Notes: generated by a model from the sequence alone, not told the origin. Shown: positions 1 to 7,474, numbered from the stretch's first letter. The stretch: 14,591 nt of DNA from Clostridiaceae bacterium (GCA_016292785.1 JAEDFL010000047.1:1-14591); one strand, 5' to 3'. Made by a program: numbers and translations.

Positions 1-2
1 TC

Positions 3-134
3 CTTAAAAATGTGATTAAACAGGTGTCTGATTTCATAGAACGGCACAATCTGCCGGAACCGATTAAAAGAGGAGTTAAAGGAATAATAAGCTCAATAAA
101 ACAGAAACAGCAAAACCGTGGCAGGGGAAGATAA
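3..134 (+). CDS. C-terminal fragment of an unidentified protein (5' partial)
   Basis: The frame starting at base 3 is open for 43 codons and ends in TAA at 132-134, while the other two plus-strand frames stop within the first 15 bases. The visible peptide alternates hydrophobic and charged residues (for example VIKQVSDFIERHNLPEPIK) and ends in a basic Gln/Asn/Arg/Gly-rich tail. That would suit an amphipathic helical C-terminus. I do not recognise the family and the start lies outside the window. A short unusual tail like this also ends two other exported proteins in the window (1306 and 586 residues), so it may belong to a similar exported protein, but this is a guess. The reading frame itself is only moderately supported because the fragment is short. 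Confidence 0.5.
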   Translation, partial: LKNVIKQVSDFIERHNLPEPIKRGVKGIISSIKQKQQNRGRGR

Positions 135-138
135 AAAC

Positions 139-159
139 ATAACAAATGCGTGTTGTTAT
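139..159 (+). terminator. Weak AT-rich hairpin after the partial gene
   Basis: ATAACAA (139-145) pairs with TTGTTAT (153-159) around a 7-base loop, just after the stop at 132-134, and an AATTATT stretch follows. The stem has a single GC pair, so termination would be weak. The position is right but chance pairing in AT-rich DNA is possible. Confidence 0.22.
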
Positions 160-174
160 AATTATTGTCAGGTA

Positions 175-202
175 TTGACTGAAATTGAAGAAGTGGTATA
201 AT
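175..202 (+). promoter_or_regulatory. Sigma-A-type promoter with extended -10 for the LRR-dockerin gene
   Basis: TTGACT at 175-180 matches five of six bases of the -35 consensus. TATAAT at 197-202 is a perfect -10 after a 16-base spacer. TG at 194-195 gives an extended -10 (TGG-TATAAT). Transcription would start near 209, about 40 bases before the ATG at 250. AAAGGGG at 235-241 serves as the ribosome binding site. Confidence 0.75.
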
Positions 203-249
203 TAACCTGATATCTTACAGGCGTAATATTTAATAAAGGGGACGGTAAA

Positions 250-3200
250 ATGAAACGGATTTTAAAAAGAGCTATGGCTGTAGCTTTGACGGCGGTTATG
301 CTTCTGACTGCCGCACCGCTGAGCGGATTTGTGGGTCTTGATTTGCCGAATCTGGCAGACCTTTTCACCTTAAAAGCCGATGCTGAAGCATATAGCGGTA
401 AATGCGGCGATAATCTCACTTGGTCGCATGATACCGATACAGGTGTACTCACAATCAGCGGAACCGGTGATATGTATAATTGGAGTTCCGGTTCAAATGT
501 ACCTTGGTACAACAATCGTTCAAGCATCAAAACCGTTGTAATCGGTGACAGCGTAACAAGCATTGGCTATCAGGCGTTTAGGAATTGCCACAGCCTCACA
601 AGCGTAACAATCGGAAACAGCGTAACAAGCATTGGCAGTTATGCGTTTGAAAGTTGCACCGGCCTCACAAGCGTAACAATCGGAAACAGCGTAACAAGCA
701 TTGGTTTTAGAGCGTTTTATAATTGCGACAGCCTCACAAGCGTAACAATCCCGGACAGCGTAACAAGCATTGGCAATGGTGTGTTTGAAGATTGCACCGG
801 CCTCACAAGCATAACAATCCCTGACAGCGTAACAAGCATTGGCAGTTGTGTGTTTGAAGATTGCACCAGCCTCACAAGCGTAACAATCGGAAACAGCGTA
901 ACAAGCATTGGCGAAGATGTGTTTTATTCTTGCACCAACCTCACAAGCGTAACAATCCCGGACAGCGTAACAAGCATTGGCAGTTGGGCGTTTTACGGTT
1001 GCACCGGCCTCACAAGCATAACGGTAAAAGAAGGAAATCCGAATTATTCGAGCGATGAATACGGAGTTTTATTTAACAAAGATAAAACCACGCTTATTCA
1101 ATATCCTATCGGAAACACGAGAACATCATATACAATCCCTGACAGCGTAACAAGCATTGGCGAAGTTGCGTTTGAATATTGCACCGGCCTCACAAGCGTA
1201 ACAATCCCGGACAGCGTAACAAACATTGGTGGGGGTGCGTTTTATGGCACAGGAGTATACAATAATTCCTCTAATTGGGAAAACAATGTTTTATATATCG
1301 GTAATCATTTGATTAGCGCTAAAACAAGCATTACAGGTGATTACACAATAAAATCCGGAACAAAAACAATTGCTTGTGAAGCGTTTTATAAGTGCACCGG
1401 CCTCACAAGCGTAACAATCCCTGACAGCGTAACAAGCATTGACGATAGGGTGTTTTATAATTGCACCGGATTAGCAAGCTTAACGATTCCCGACAGCGTA
1501 ACGAGCATAGGCAGTTATGCGTTTGAATATTGCACCGGCCTCACAAGCGTAACAATCGGAAACAGCGTAACGAGCATAGGCAGTTATGCGTTTGAATATT
1601 GCACCGGTCTCACAAGCATAACAATCCCTGATAGTGTAACAAGTATAGGCGGTTCTGCATTTGACGGTTGCACCGGTCTCACGAACGTAACAATCCCTGA
1701 CAGCGTAACAAGCATTGGCGATTTTGCGTTTTCTTCTTGCACCGGCCTCACAAACGTAACAATCCCTGACAGCGTAACAAGCATTGGCGATTTTGCGTTT
1801 TCTTCTTGCACCGGCCTCACAAACGTAACAATCCCTGACAGCGTAACAAGCATTGGCGATTTTGCGTTTTCTTCTTGCACCGGCCTCACAAACGTAACAA
1901 TCCCTGACAGCGTAACAAGCATTGGCAGTTGTGTGTTTGAAGATTGCACCAGCCTCACAAGCATAACGGTAAAAGAAGATAATCCGAATTATTCGAGCGA
2001 TGAATACGGAGCTTTATTTAACAAAGATAAAACCATGCTTATTCAATATCCTATCGGAAACACGAGAACATCATATACAATCCCGGACAGCGTAACAAGC
2101 ATTGGCAATTGGGCGTTTTGGGGTTGCACTGGCCTCACAAGCGCAACAATCCCGGACAGCGTAACGAGCATAGGCAGTTATGCGTTTGAAGATTGCACCG
2201 GCCTCACAAGCGTAACAATCCCGGACAGCGTAACAAGCATTGGCAATTGTGCGTTTGAAGATTGCACCGGTCTCACAAGCATAACAATCCCTGATAGTGT
2301 AACAAGTATAGGCGGTTCTGCATTTGACGGTTGCACCGGTCTCACAAGCGTAACAATCCCTGACAGCGTAACAAGCATTGACAGTTGGGCGTTTGGAAAT
2401 TGCGAAAGCCTCACAAGCGTAACAATCGGGAACAGCGTAACAAGCATTGGCGAAGAAGCGTTTTGGCGTTGCACCGGTCTCACAAGCATAACAATCCCTG
2501 ATAGTGTAACAAGTATAGGCGGTTCTGCATTTGACGGTTGCACCGGTCTCACAAGCGTAACAATCGGAAACAGCGTAACAAGCATTGGCTATGAAGCATT
2601 TTGGGGTTGCACCGGCTTGACAAGCATAACAATCCCTGACAGTGTGACGAGCATAGGCGATTCTGCCTTCAACGGTTGCACCGGTCTTGAAGAAATGGTT
2701 ATACCTTACAGCGTCAAAAGCATAGGTTCAGCCGCTTTTACAGGTTGCACAAATCTCGGTTCGCTGACGGTTTACAGCCGTAACTGCACTTTTGCCGATG
2801 ATGCGACAGCATATTACACCACGATATACGGATTTACGGGTTCTACGGCTGAGACTTATGCAAACGAAAAAGGCTTTGATTTTGTTGCAATAGATGATAC
2901 GCATACTCACATTTATGATAATGACTGCGATAGCATCTGCAATCTTTGCGGAGCAGAGAGAACTGTATGCGAGCACCCCTCAACCCACATAGAGCATAAA
3001 GATTCCACTTGCACCGAGCACGGGTATGATAAGAGCATATGTGATAATTGCGGCGAGACAGTCAGCACAACAGAGTTGCCGTATAAGCACGATTATGTTG
3101 CAACTGTAACAGCTCCTACATGCACCGAAAAAGGGTACACAACCTACACCTGTTCCCTTTGCGGTGACAGCTACACAGCAGATTACACCGAGCCGCTTAA

Positions 3201-4170
3201 TCATCCGAATAAAACTTGGCGTGTTACAAAAAATCCGACAGCAACTTCAACAGGATTGATGACAGAAACCTGTGATTTATGCGGCGCTAAAACAGGCGAA
3301 ATGGAAATCCCGATGCTCATACCAAACTTTGTTACGGGTATCACCGTGTCACCGAACAGACTGGCTCTCAATGTCGGCGAAACGGCAAACCTCACAGCGG
3401 TAATTACGCCCGACACGGCAGAGAATAAAAATGTTATCTGGTCAAGCAGTGATACTGATATAGCGACCGTAGCCGATGGTGTAGTCACAGCCAAGACTCC
3501 CGGAGTTGCTATGATTATCGTGCAATCCGAAGATGGTGGCTATAAAGACTTCTGCGTTGTCCGTGTTGCAAGCCTTACCCCCGCAAACGGAGCAGTTGTT
3601 GATAACGAAAACGGTTTGATTTACGGCATTTCAAGCAATTCTGCCGATATTAACAGCTATGTAAACACCGTTGACGATACAATGACCGTTGAATGCGATT
3701 CGGCTCTCCTCGGCACTGGCAGCGTTGTAAACATTGTTAAAGATGATGTTATTGTTGATTCTTACAAAATCGTTCTTTTCGGCGATGTTAACGGTGACGG
3801 CTGGTATGACGGACAGGACGCAATAACAGTTTCTTGCCTTGCAAACGGAATGTTGACTCGTGAGCAGGTGGGAGAAGCAGTTTGGATGGCGGCTGACTGC
3901 AACCACGACGGAGTAATTGACCAGCTCGATGTTGACTTGCTTAATCAGGCAGGCGTGCTGCTCTCAAGTGTTGACCAGACCAAAACGCAGGAGGAGCTTC
4001 TCGAAACCTCAGCGGAGTATAATGAGTATCTCGACCTGATTGACCAGAGTGCGACGGCTGATGAAGAACCGGATGAACCGAAGCAAGACAACAGACTTAT
4101 CGTAAAACTAATTGCTTTTATTGAAACTATTTTAAAATACATTGTCACGCTTGTTAATAAAATCTGGTGA
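250..4170 (+). CDS. Exported BspA-type leucine-rich-repeat protein with Big_2 and dockerin-like domains
   Basis: This 1306-residue protein begins with a basic, hydrophobic signal peptide (MKRILKRAMAVALTAVMLL); mature sequence probably starts near AYSGKCGDNLTW. Residues about 92-860 hold roughly 28 repeats of 23 residues with consensus TSVTIPDSVTSIGxxAFxxCTGL, the LRR_5 (Treponema/BspA) type. Two near-identical non-repeat inserts (TVKEGNPNYSSDEYG type) and one unrelated insert interrupt them. Residues about 884-1022 carry four CxxCG units with spaced His. Residues about 1028-1107 are a Big_2 Ig-like domain (VSPNRLALNVGE). Residues about 1178-1240 look like a type I dockerin: DVNGDGWYDGQD (from D1179) and DCNHDGVIDQLD (from D1216) fit two Ca-binding loops. 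A Glu/Asp/Pro linker and a hydrophobic tail (LIVKLIAFIETILKYIV) finish the chain. The likely role is surface adhesion, or assembly through a cohesin partner; ligand and partner are unknown. The start has a promoter and ribosome binding site at proper spacing. Confidence 0.93.
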   Translation: MKRILKRAMAVALTAVMLLTAAPLSGFVGLDLPNLADLFTLKADAEAYSGKCGDNLTWSHDTDTGVLTISGTGDMYNWSSGSNVPWYNNRSSIKTVVIGDSVTSIGYQAFRNCHSLTSVTIGNSVTSIGSYAFESCTGLTSVTIGNSVTSIGFRAFYNCDSLTSVTIPDSVTSIGNGVFEDCTGLTSITIPDSVTSIGSCVFEDCTSLTSVTIGNSVTSIGEDVFYSCTNLTSVTIPDSVTSIGSWAFYGCTGLTSITVKEGNPNYSSDEYGVLFNKDKTTLIQYPIGNTRTSYTIPDSVTSIGEVAFEYCTGLTSVTIPDSVTNIGGGAFYGTGVYNNSSNWENNVLYIGNHLISAKTSITGDYTIKSGTKTIACEAFYKCTGLTSVTIPDSVTSIDDRVFYNCTGLASLTIPDSVTSIGSYAFEYCTGLTSVTIGNSVTSIGSYAFEYCTGLTSITIPDSVTSIGGSAFDGCTGLTNVTIPDSVTSIGDFAFSSCTGLTNVTIPDSVTSIGDFAFSSCTGLTNVTIPDSVTSIGDFAFSSCTGLTNVTIPDSVTSIGSCVFEDCTSLTSITVKEDNPNYSSDEYGALFNKDKTMLIQYPIGNTRTSYTIPDSVTSIGNWAFWGCTGLTSATIPDSVTSIGSYAFEDCTGLTSVTIPDSVTSIGNCAFEDCTGLTSITIPDSVTSIGGSAFDGCTGLTSVTIPDSVTSIDSWAFGNCESLTSVTIGNSVTSIGEEAFWRCTGLTSITIPDSVTSIGGSAFDGCTGLTSVTIGNSVTSIGYEAFWGCTGLTSITIPDSVTSIGDSAFNGCTGLEEMVIPYSVKSIGSAAFTGCTNLGSLTVYSRNCTFADDATAYYTTIYGFTGSTAETYANEKGFDFVAIDDTHTHIYDNDCDSICNLCGAERTVCEHPSTHIEHKDSTCTEHGYDKSICDNCGETVSTTELPYKHDYVATVTAPTCTEKGYTTYTCSLCGDSYTADYTEPLNHPNKTWRVTKNPTATSTGLMTETCDLCGAKTGEMEIPMLIPNFVTGITVSPNRLALNVGETANLTAVITPDTAENKNVIWSSSDTDIATVADGVVTAKTPGVAMIIVQSEDGGYKDFCVVRVASLTPANGAVVDNENGLIYGISSNSADINSYVNTVDDTMTVECDSALLGTGSVVNIVKDDVIVDSYKIVLFGDVNGDGWYDGQDAITVSCLANGMLTREQVGEAVWMAADCNHDGVIDQLDVDLLNQAGVLLSSVDQTKTQEELLETSAEYNEYLDLIDQSATADEEPDEPKQDNRLIVKLIAFIETILKYIVTLVNKIW
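1021..1160 (+). repeat. Copy 1 of a duplicated insert plus repeat segment
   Basis: Bases 1021-1160 are nearly identical to 1966-2105, with about five differences in 140 bases. The segment encodes the non-repeat insert (TVKEGNPNYSSDEYG, then FNKDKTTLIQYPIGNTRTS) and the start of the next repeat. The copies lie 945 bases apart, which is exactly 315 codons. Confidence 0.88.
1684..1890 (+). repeat. Three identical tandem 69-bp copies
   Basis: The unit beginning AACGTAACAATCCCTGACAG starts at 1684, 1753 and 1822, and each copy runs 69 bases with no differences I can see. A fourth copy begins at 1891 and matches to about 1926 before diverging. All three encode the same residues (TNVTIPDSVTSIGDFAFSS then CTGL). 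Identity at synonymous sites points to very recent duplication or gene conversion. Confidence 0.9.
1966..2105 (+). repeat. Copy 2 of the duplicated insert plus repeat segment
   Basis: This is the second copy of the segment at 1021-1160. It differs at a few positions that change Gly to Asp, Val to Ala and Thr to Met, plus one silent Pro codon change. Recombination between the two copies would remove or add 315 codons in frame. Confidence 0.88.
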
Positions 4171-4192
4171 CATAACATTTGCAAATTAAAAG

Positions 4193-4224
4193 AGCCCTCC
4201 GTAGAAATCAATCTGCGGAGGGTT
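4193..4224. terminator. Bidirectional terminator between convergent genes
   Basis: CCCTCCGTAGA (4195-4205) pairs with TCTGCGGAGGG (4212-4222) with one G-T pair and a six-base loop; two weaker outer pairs extend it to 4193 and 4224. It lies 23 bases after the LRR gene stop and 11 bases beyond the 3' end of the minus-strand methyltransferase gene. On the minus strand the stem is followed by TTTTAATTT, a good U-tract. On the plus strand ATTTTATT follows after a short gap, so it should work best for the minus-strand gene. Confidence 0.85.
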
Positions 4225-4234
4225 GAACATTTTA

Positions 4235-5869
4235 TTAAGCTTTAATCATTCCGAAGTGTTTCAGCGCATCTATAATAGCTTTTTCTTTTTCGGGAGTGCA
4301 ATTCGGAACCTTGCTGTCTTGCTTTTTCGGTTTGTTGTAAGATTCGCCGACATCAAGACCGCACTTGCGCTTCACCTGTGAAATATTGAGAGTTGATATC
4401 TTTAAGCCGTGCTTATGAAGAACGTAGGATTTAATCTCTTCGTAAGTTCCGTGAGTCTTTAATGAGCCAAGCTCAAGCTCTTCGGGTCTAACTTCGACGG
4501 TAACATAATCTTTAGTTGATATTTTCCTGACCAATAGAACTACTGTCTCCACATGTGCCGTATGGGGGAACATATCGACGGGGGTGGCTCGGAGGGTTTC
4601 GTAGCCCAGGTCGGCGAAGCGGCGGCAGTCACGGGCAAGGGTTGCGCTGTCACAGGAAACATAAACCACTCTGTCGGGCTTCATTTTTGCAACGGTATTT
4701 ATCAGAGCCTCGTCACAGCCTTTTCTCGGCGGATCGAGGATAACAACATCGGGTTTCTCTCCACGCTCAAACAGGGTTTGCGCCGCCTGAGATGCGTCCG
4801 AGCAGATAAATTCTGCGTTATCAATTCCGTTGAGCTTTGCGTTTTCCTTTGCGTTTTCAACCGCCTGCGGAACAATTTCCACTCCTATCAGCTTCTTGAC
4901 GTTCTTTGCCATTGTCAGACCGATCGTTCCCGTTCCGCAGTAGAGGTCAACGAGGGTTTCTCCGCCTGTCAGCGAGGCATATTCCTTTGCTTTTCCGTAG
5001 AGAACCTCTGCACCGTCATGATTGACCTGATAGAAGGACAGCGCAGAGAGATTGAATTTCAGTCCGCAAAGCTCATCGGTGATGAAGTCGCTTCCCCAAA
5101 GAGTTCTGCATTCCTTGCCGAGAACGACATTTGTTTTCTCACGGTTGATGTTAAGAATTATACTTGCAACTCCGTTCACTGCTTTCAGCCTTTCAATCAG
5201 ATCGTCGGCTTCGGGCAGCTTTTCGCCGTTGGCAACCGCACAGACCATAATCTGCTCCGTTGCGGCGGCTTTTCTGATATAAACGTGACGGAGCAAGCCT
5301 GTTCCGTCAGCTTCGCTGTATACAGGGATTTTTTTCTCCCTTATCCAGTCACGGAAAATATCCGTTATTTCGGCAAACTCTTTAGGCTGTAAAAGACAGT
5401 CGGCGCAGTCGATTATCCTGTGCGTCATCGGAGCATAGAAGCCGATCGAAGCAAACTTACCGTCAGAGCCGACGGGATACTGAGCCTTGTTTCTGTACCG
5501 TTCGGCAGAGGGCGAGGGGATTATCGGATCGGGCACAATATCGAGCTTGCCGAGCCTTTTGAAGTTGTCGGCAACCTGCTGAGCCTTGATTTCCAGCTCT
5601 GCGTTATATTTTATATGAGCAAAGCAGCAGCCTCCGCACTTTTCTGCGATCGGGCAAAAATTTTTCGCCCTCATCGGTGAACGCTGTATCAGCTTTTTGA
5701 TTATGCCGACCGCATAGGTCTTTTTTACCTTTATGATATGAGCAAGGACACGGTCGCCCGTCACCGCACCCCGTACAAAGACCGTCATCCCCTCGTGATC
5801 GCACACGCCGCTGCCCTGAACGGTACAGCCTTTGACAGTCAGATATATTTCATCGTTTTTTCTGAGCAT
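4235..5869 (-). CDS. 23S rRNA (uracil-C5)-methyltransferase, RlmD/RlmCD (RumA) family, with C-terminal extension
   Basis: This 544-residue SAM-dependent enzyme would methylate C5 of uracil in 23S rRNA. A TRAM-like RNA-binding domain occupies residues 1-60. An iron-sulphur cluster motif follows: C72-X5-C78-X2-C81, with C158 the probable fourth ligand. The SAM-binding loop LVDLYCGTGTIGL lies at 306-318 and DPPRKG at 379-384. The catalytic cysteine is C406 in YVSCDSATLARD, and the general base Glu is E441 in HVETV. Family members normally end close to residue 450. Here about 95 more residues follow, with a conserved-looking core (ISTLNISQVKRKCGLDVGE, then YNKPK and CTPEKEKAIIDALKHFG). I believe I have seen this tail on clostridial homologues but cannot name its role. 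The gene faces away from its upstream neighbour and has its own promoter. Whether it modifies U747, U1939 or both cannot be told from sequence. Confidence 0.93.
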   Translation of the reverse strand: MLRKNDEIYLTVKGCTVQGSGVCDHEGMTVFVRGAVTGDRVLAHIIKVKKTYAVGIIKKLIQRSPMRAKNFCPIAEKCGGCCFAHIKYNAELEIKAQQVADNFKRLGKLDIVPDPIIPSPSAERYRNKAQYPVGSDGKFASIGFYAPMTHRIIDCADCLLQPKEFAEITDIFRDWIREKKIPVYSEADGTGLLRHVYIRKAAATEQIMVCAVANGEKLPEADDLIERLKAVNGVASIILNINREKTNVVLGKECRTLWGSDFITDELCGLKFNLSALSFYQVNHDGAEVLYGKAKEYASLTGGETLVDLYCGTGTIGLTMAKNVKKLIGVEIVPQAVENAKENAKLNGIDNAEFICSDASQAAQTLFERGEKPDVVILDPPRKGCDEALINTVAKMKPDRVVYVSCDSATLARDCRRFADLGYETLRATPVDMFPHTAHVETVVLLVRKISTKDYVTVEVRPEELELGSLKTHGTYEEIKSYVLHKHGLKISTLNISQVKRKCGLDVGESYNKPKKQDSKVPNCTPEKEKAIIDALKHFGMIKA

Positions 5870-5884
5870 ATTATCACCGATAAA

Positions 5885-5913
5885 AGTTTACCATAACTCA
5901 TGGCTGAAATCAA
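5885..5913 (-). promoter_or_regulatory. Possible promoter of the rRNA methyltransferase gene
   Basis: Read on the minus strand, TTGATT (5913-5908) and TAAACT (5890-5885) are spaced by 17 bases, each matching four of six consensus bases, with TGG just before the -10 (extended -10). The start would fall about 9 bases before the ATG at 5869, leaving a very short leader with a weak GGTGAT ribosome binding site. A different upstream promoter is possible. Confidence 0.38.
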
Positions 5914-5970
5914 TTAAATATAACAAAAAATGCACCGTTAAAACCCATACTTTATTCACAAAAAATTAAC

Positions 5971-5999
5971 TTGTTTATACGGATGTGTTGTGATATAAT
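5971..5999 (+). promoter_or_regulatory. Promoter of the ceramidase-like gene
   Basis: TATAAT at 5994-5999 is a perfect -10 with TGA before it (extended -10). TTGTTT at 5971-5976 is a weak -35 at 17 bases. Transcription would begin near 6006, downstream of the TTG at 5971 that would give a longer reading frame, so the coding start must be the ATG at 6037. Confidence 0.7.
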
Positions 6000-6023
6000 A
6001 CGATTAGAATATTATAGCGTTTT

Positions 6024-6029
6024 AGGAGG
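6024..6029 (+). promoter_or_regulatory. Ribosome binding site that fixes the ATG at 6037
   Basis: AGGAGG at 6024-6029 is a perfect Shine-Dalgarno sequence 7 bases before the ATG at 6037. It supports the shorter 476-residue product over one starting at the upstream in-frame TTG. Confidence 0.88.
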
Positions 6030-6036
6030 TACAGCT

Positions 6037-7467
6037 ATGGATATTGCAGATGTTGCGGCAAAAGCCGTGAAAAAGATTTCTTCAGGTAGGGGAAAGAAGC
6101 TTGCGAAAAAAGGCTATCCCGAAGAGCTTCCGAAGGTTCAGCCCGTTACGGTTTCAAATAAAAATGACGGCAAATTTGACGTCGGCTTCGCTATGACGGA
6201 GACTATGCCGGACGATTTCGAGTCCAAAAAATATTACATAGCCGGACACAAGATGGCTCAGAAGATGACAGGATTTCACGATCCGATTACTGTCAGCGCA
6301 ATGTGGATCGGCTGCGGCGACGAGGGCGGAGTGATGATGGTATGCGCCGACTTTATCGGACTTACCAACTGTGAGGTCAGCCTTATCAGAGCAAGCCTTG
6401 CGGACTTTTCGGAGACAGCAAAATGCAAGGCGATCAATATTTGCTGTTCACATACCCACGGCGGTTTTGACACCGTCGGCTATTGGGGCAAGCTTCCCAA
6501 GACGGGCAAGGTGGACACCTATATGCAGAAGATATTCAGAGATGTCAAAAAGGTCTGTCTTGAGGCATATGACAACCGCAAAAAGGGCGATCTCTATGTC
6601 GGTACGGCTCATGTTCCTGACGCTCAGTTTGATAAGCGTCCGCCGATCGTGCTTCACGACACTCTGACAAGGGTGCGCTTTGTTCCCGACGACGGAAGCA
6701 AGGAAACGTGGCTTCTCAACTATGCCGCTCATCCGAATACGCTCGGCGGAAAGAACACTCTTTGCAGTGCAGATTATCCGTATTTCCTCAGACAGACGAT
6801 TTATAAGGAAAAGGATGTGAATGTTCTTTTCGGCATCGGAGCTATCGGTGCGGTTGATCCCGGCTTCCCGGACATCGAGGATAAGTGGAGGAGAACCGAG
6901 CTTCAGGGCGAAACACTCGGCAAGGCGGCTCTTGCAATAGACAACGATAAGAAGATGGACGCTGAGATTACAGTCCTTCAGCAGCCGTTCTATTACTATG
7001 CCGACAATGCGGTGCTTGCTTTCCTTGCCATTCTCAAGGTTATGAGCTCCAAGTTTGTTGCGGCAAAGAAAGGCGACCTCGGAATCGCTCTTGTTTCGGA
7101 AATGACCTATATGAAGATCGGATCGCAGGAGATCCTGCTTCTTCCGGGCGAACTGTTCCCTGAAATTGCATACGGCGGCTATTCTTCGGCTGAGGATTCG
7201 GCAACGGGCAGAGGACCTGAAATCGATCCCAAAACCTTTACGGAAATTGCAGGGGACGACGATCTTCTGATATTCGGTGTTACCAACGATATGACGGGAT
7301 ATGTTGTTGCTCCCAACGACTTTATCCTTCATAAAACTCAGCCGTATCTCAGCAACGGCAGAGACCGCTTTGACAGAAGTCATTACCATGAAACAAATTC
7401 AATGGGCTATTCTGCGGCAAAGACGCTGACCGATGTGTTTGCCGATATTATGACGAGAGTAAAATAA
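6037..7467 (+). CDS. Neutral-ceramidase-like (Ceramidase_alk N-terminal domain) protein, cytosolic
   Basis: This 476-residue protein resembles the N-terminal catalytic domain of neutral/alkaline non-lysosomal ceramidases, zinc amidases that cleave ceramide to sphingosine and fatty acid. Matching elements are IAGHKM (69-73), AMWIGCGDEGGVMMVCADF (88-106), SHTHGG (138-143), NYAAHP (228-233), LLPGELF (368-374) and NDMTGYVVAPNDF (417-429). The zinc ligands of the family would be H139 or H141, H232, E372 and Y422. Where known ceramidases have the serine nucleophile (a GDVSPN-type motif), this protein reads GAIGAVDPGFP (268-278) with no serine, so ceramidase activity is doubtful. There is no signal peptide, unlike secreted ceramidases, and no C-terminal beta domain. 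An in-frame TTG at 5971 would add 22 residues but precedes the promoter -10. It is first in a likely unit with two PHP proteins. The true substrate is unknown. Confidence 0.78.
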   Translation: MDIADVAAKAVKKISSGRGKKLAKKGYPEELPKVQPVTVSNKNDGKFDVGFAMTETMPDDFESKKYYIAGHKMAQKMTGFHDPITVSAMWIGCGDEGGVMMVCADFIGLTNCEVSLIRASLADFSETAKCKAINICCSHTHGGFDTVGYWGKLPKTGKVDTYMQKIFRDVKKVCLEAYDNRKKGDLYVGTAHVPDAQFDKRPPIVLHDTLTRVRFVPDDGSKETWLLNYAAHPNTLGGKNTLCSADYPYFLRQTIYKEKDVNVLFGIGAIGAVDPGFPDIEDKWRRTELQGETLGKAALAIDNDKKMDAEITVLQQPFYYYADNAVLAFLAILKVMSSKFVAAKKGDLGIALVSEMTYMKIGSQEILLLPGELFPEIAYGGYSSAEDSATGRGPEIDPKTFTEIAGDDDLLIFGVTNDMTGYVVAPNDFILHKTQPYLSNGRDRFDRSHYHETNSMGYSAAKTLTDVFADIMTRVK

Positions 7468-7474
7468 AACCGAC

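Larger units (their letters stand above)
520..2755 (+). repeat. In-gene array of 69-bp leucine-rich repeats
   Basis: The DNA repeats with a 69-base period (23 codons), built around the cores GTAACAATCCCTGACAGCG or GTAACAATCGGAAACAGCG followed by GTAACAAGCATTGGC. About 28 units are present, from near 520 to 2755, with interruptions at about 1018-1130, 1245-1370 and 1963-2080. Units vary mainly in the codons after TSIG and before the Cys. Because 69 is a multiple of three, gain or loss of whole units keeps the frame. The same periodicity creates long open frames on the opposite strand, which are not genes. Confidence 0.92.

Noticed and set aside
717..2585. Minus-strand open frames with repeated MLVTLSGIVTLVRPVQ-type sequence
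   Set aside because: They are the antisense reading of the 69-base repeats. A period divisible by three keeps them open. They have no promoter or ribosome binding site.
520..2755. CRISPR-like periodic repeats
   Set aside because: The 69-base period is coding, continuous in one frame, and the units have no spacers between them.
250..4170. Diversity-generating retroelement target
   Set aside because: The variable codons are suggestive, but there is no reverse transcriptase, template repeat or adenine-specific pattern in the window.
4553..5392. 279-codon plus-strand open frame inside the methyltransferase gene
   Set aside because: The minus strand encodes all RlmD-family motifs here; the plus-strand product is low-complexity and unrecognised.
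5971..6036. N-terminal extension of the ceramidase-like protein from TTG 5971
   Set aside because: The extended -10 at 5991-5999 lies inside it, and AGGAGG at 6024-6029 points to the ATG at 6037.
6448..7389. 313-codon minus-strand open frame
   Set aside because: It lies wholly within the ceramidase-like gene, matches no family I recognise, and the plus strand has clear conserved motifs.
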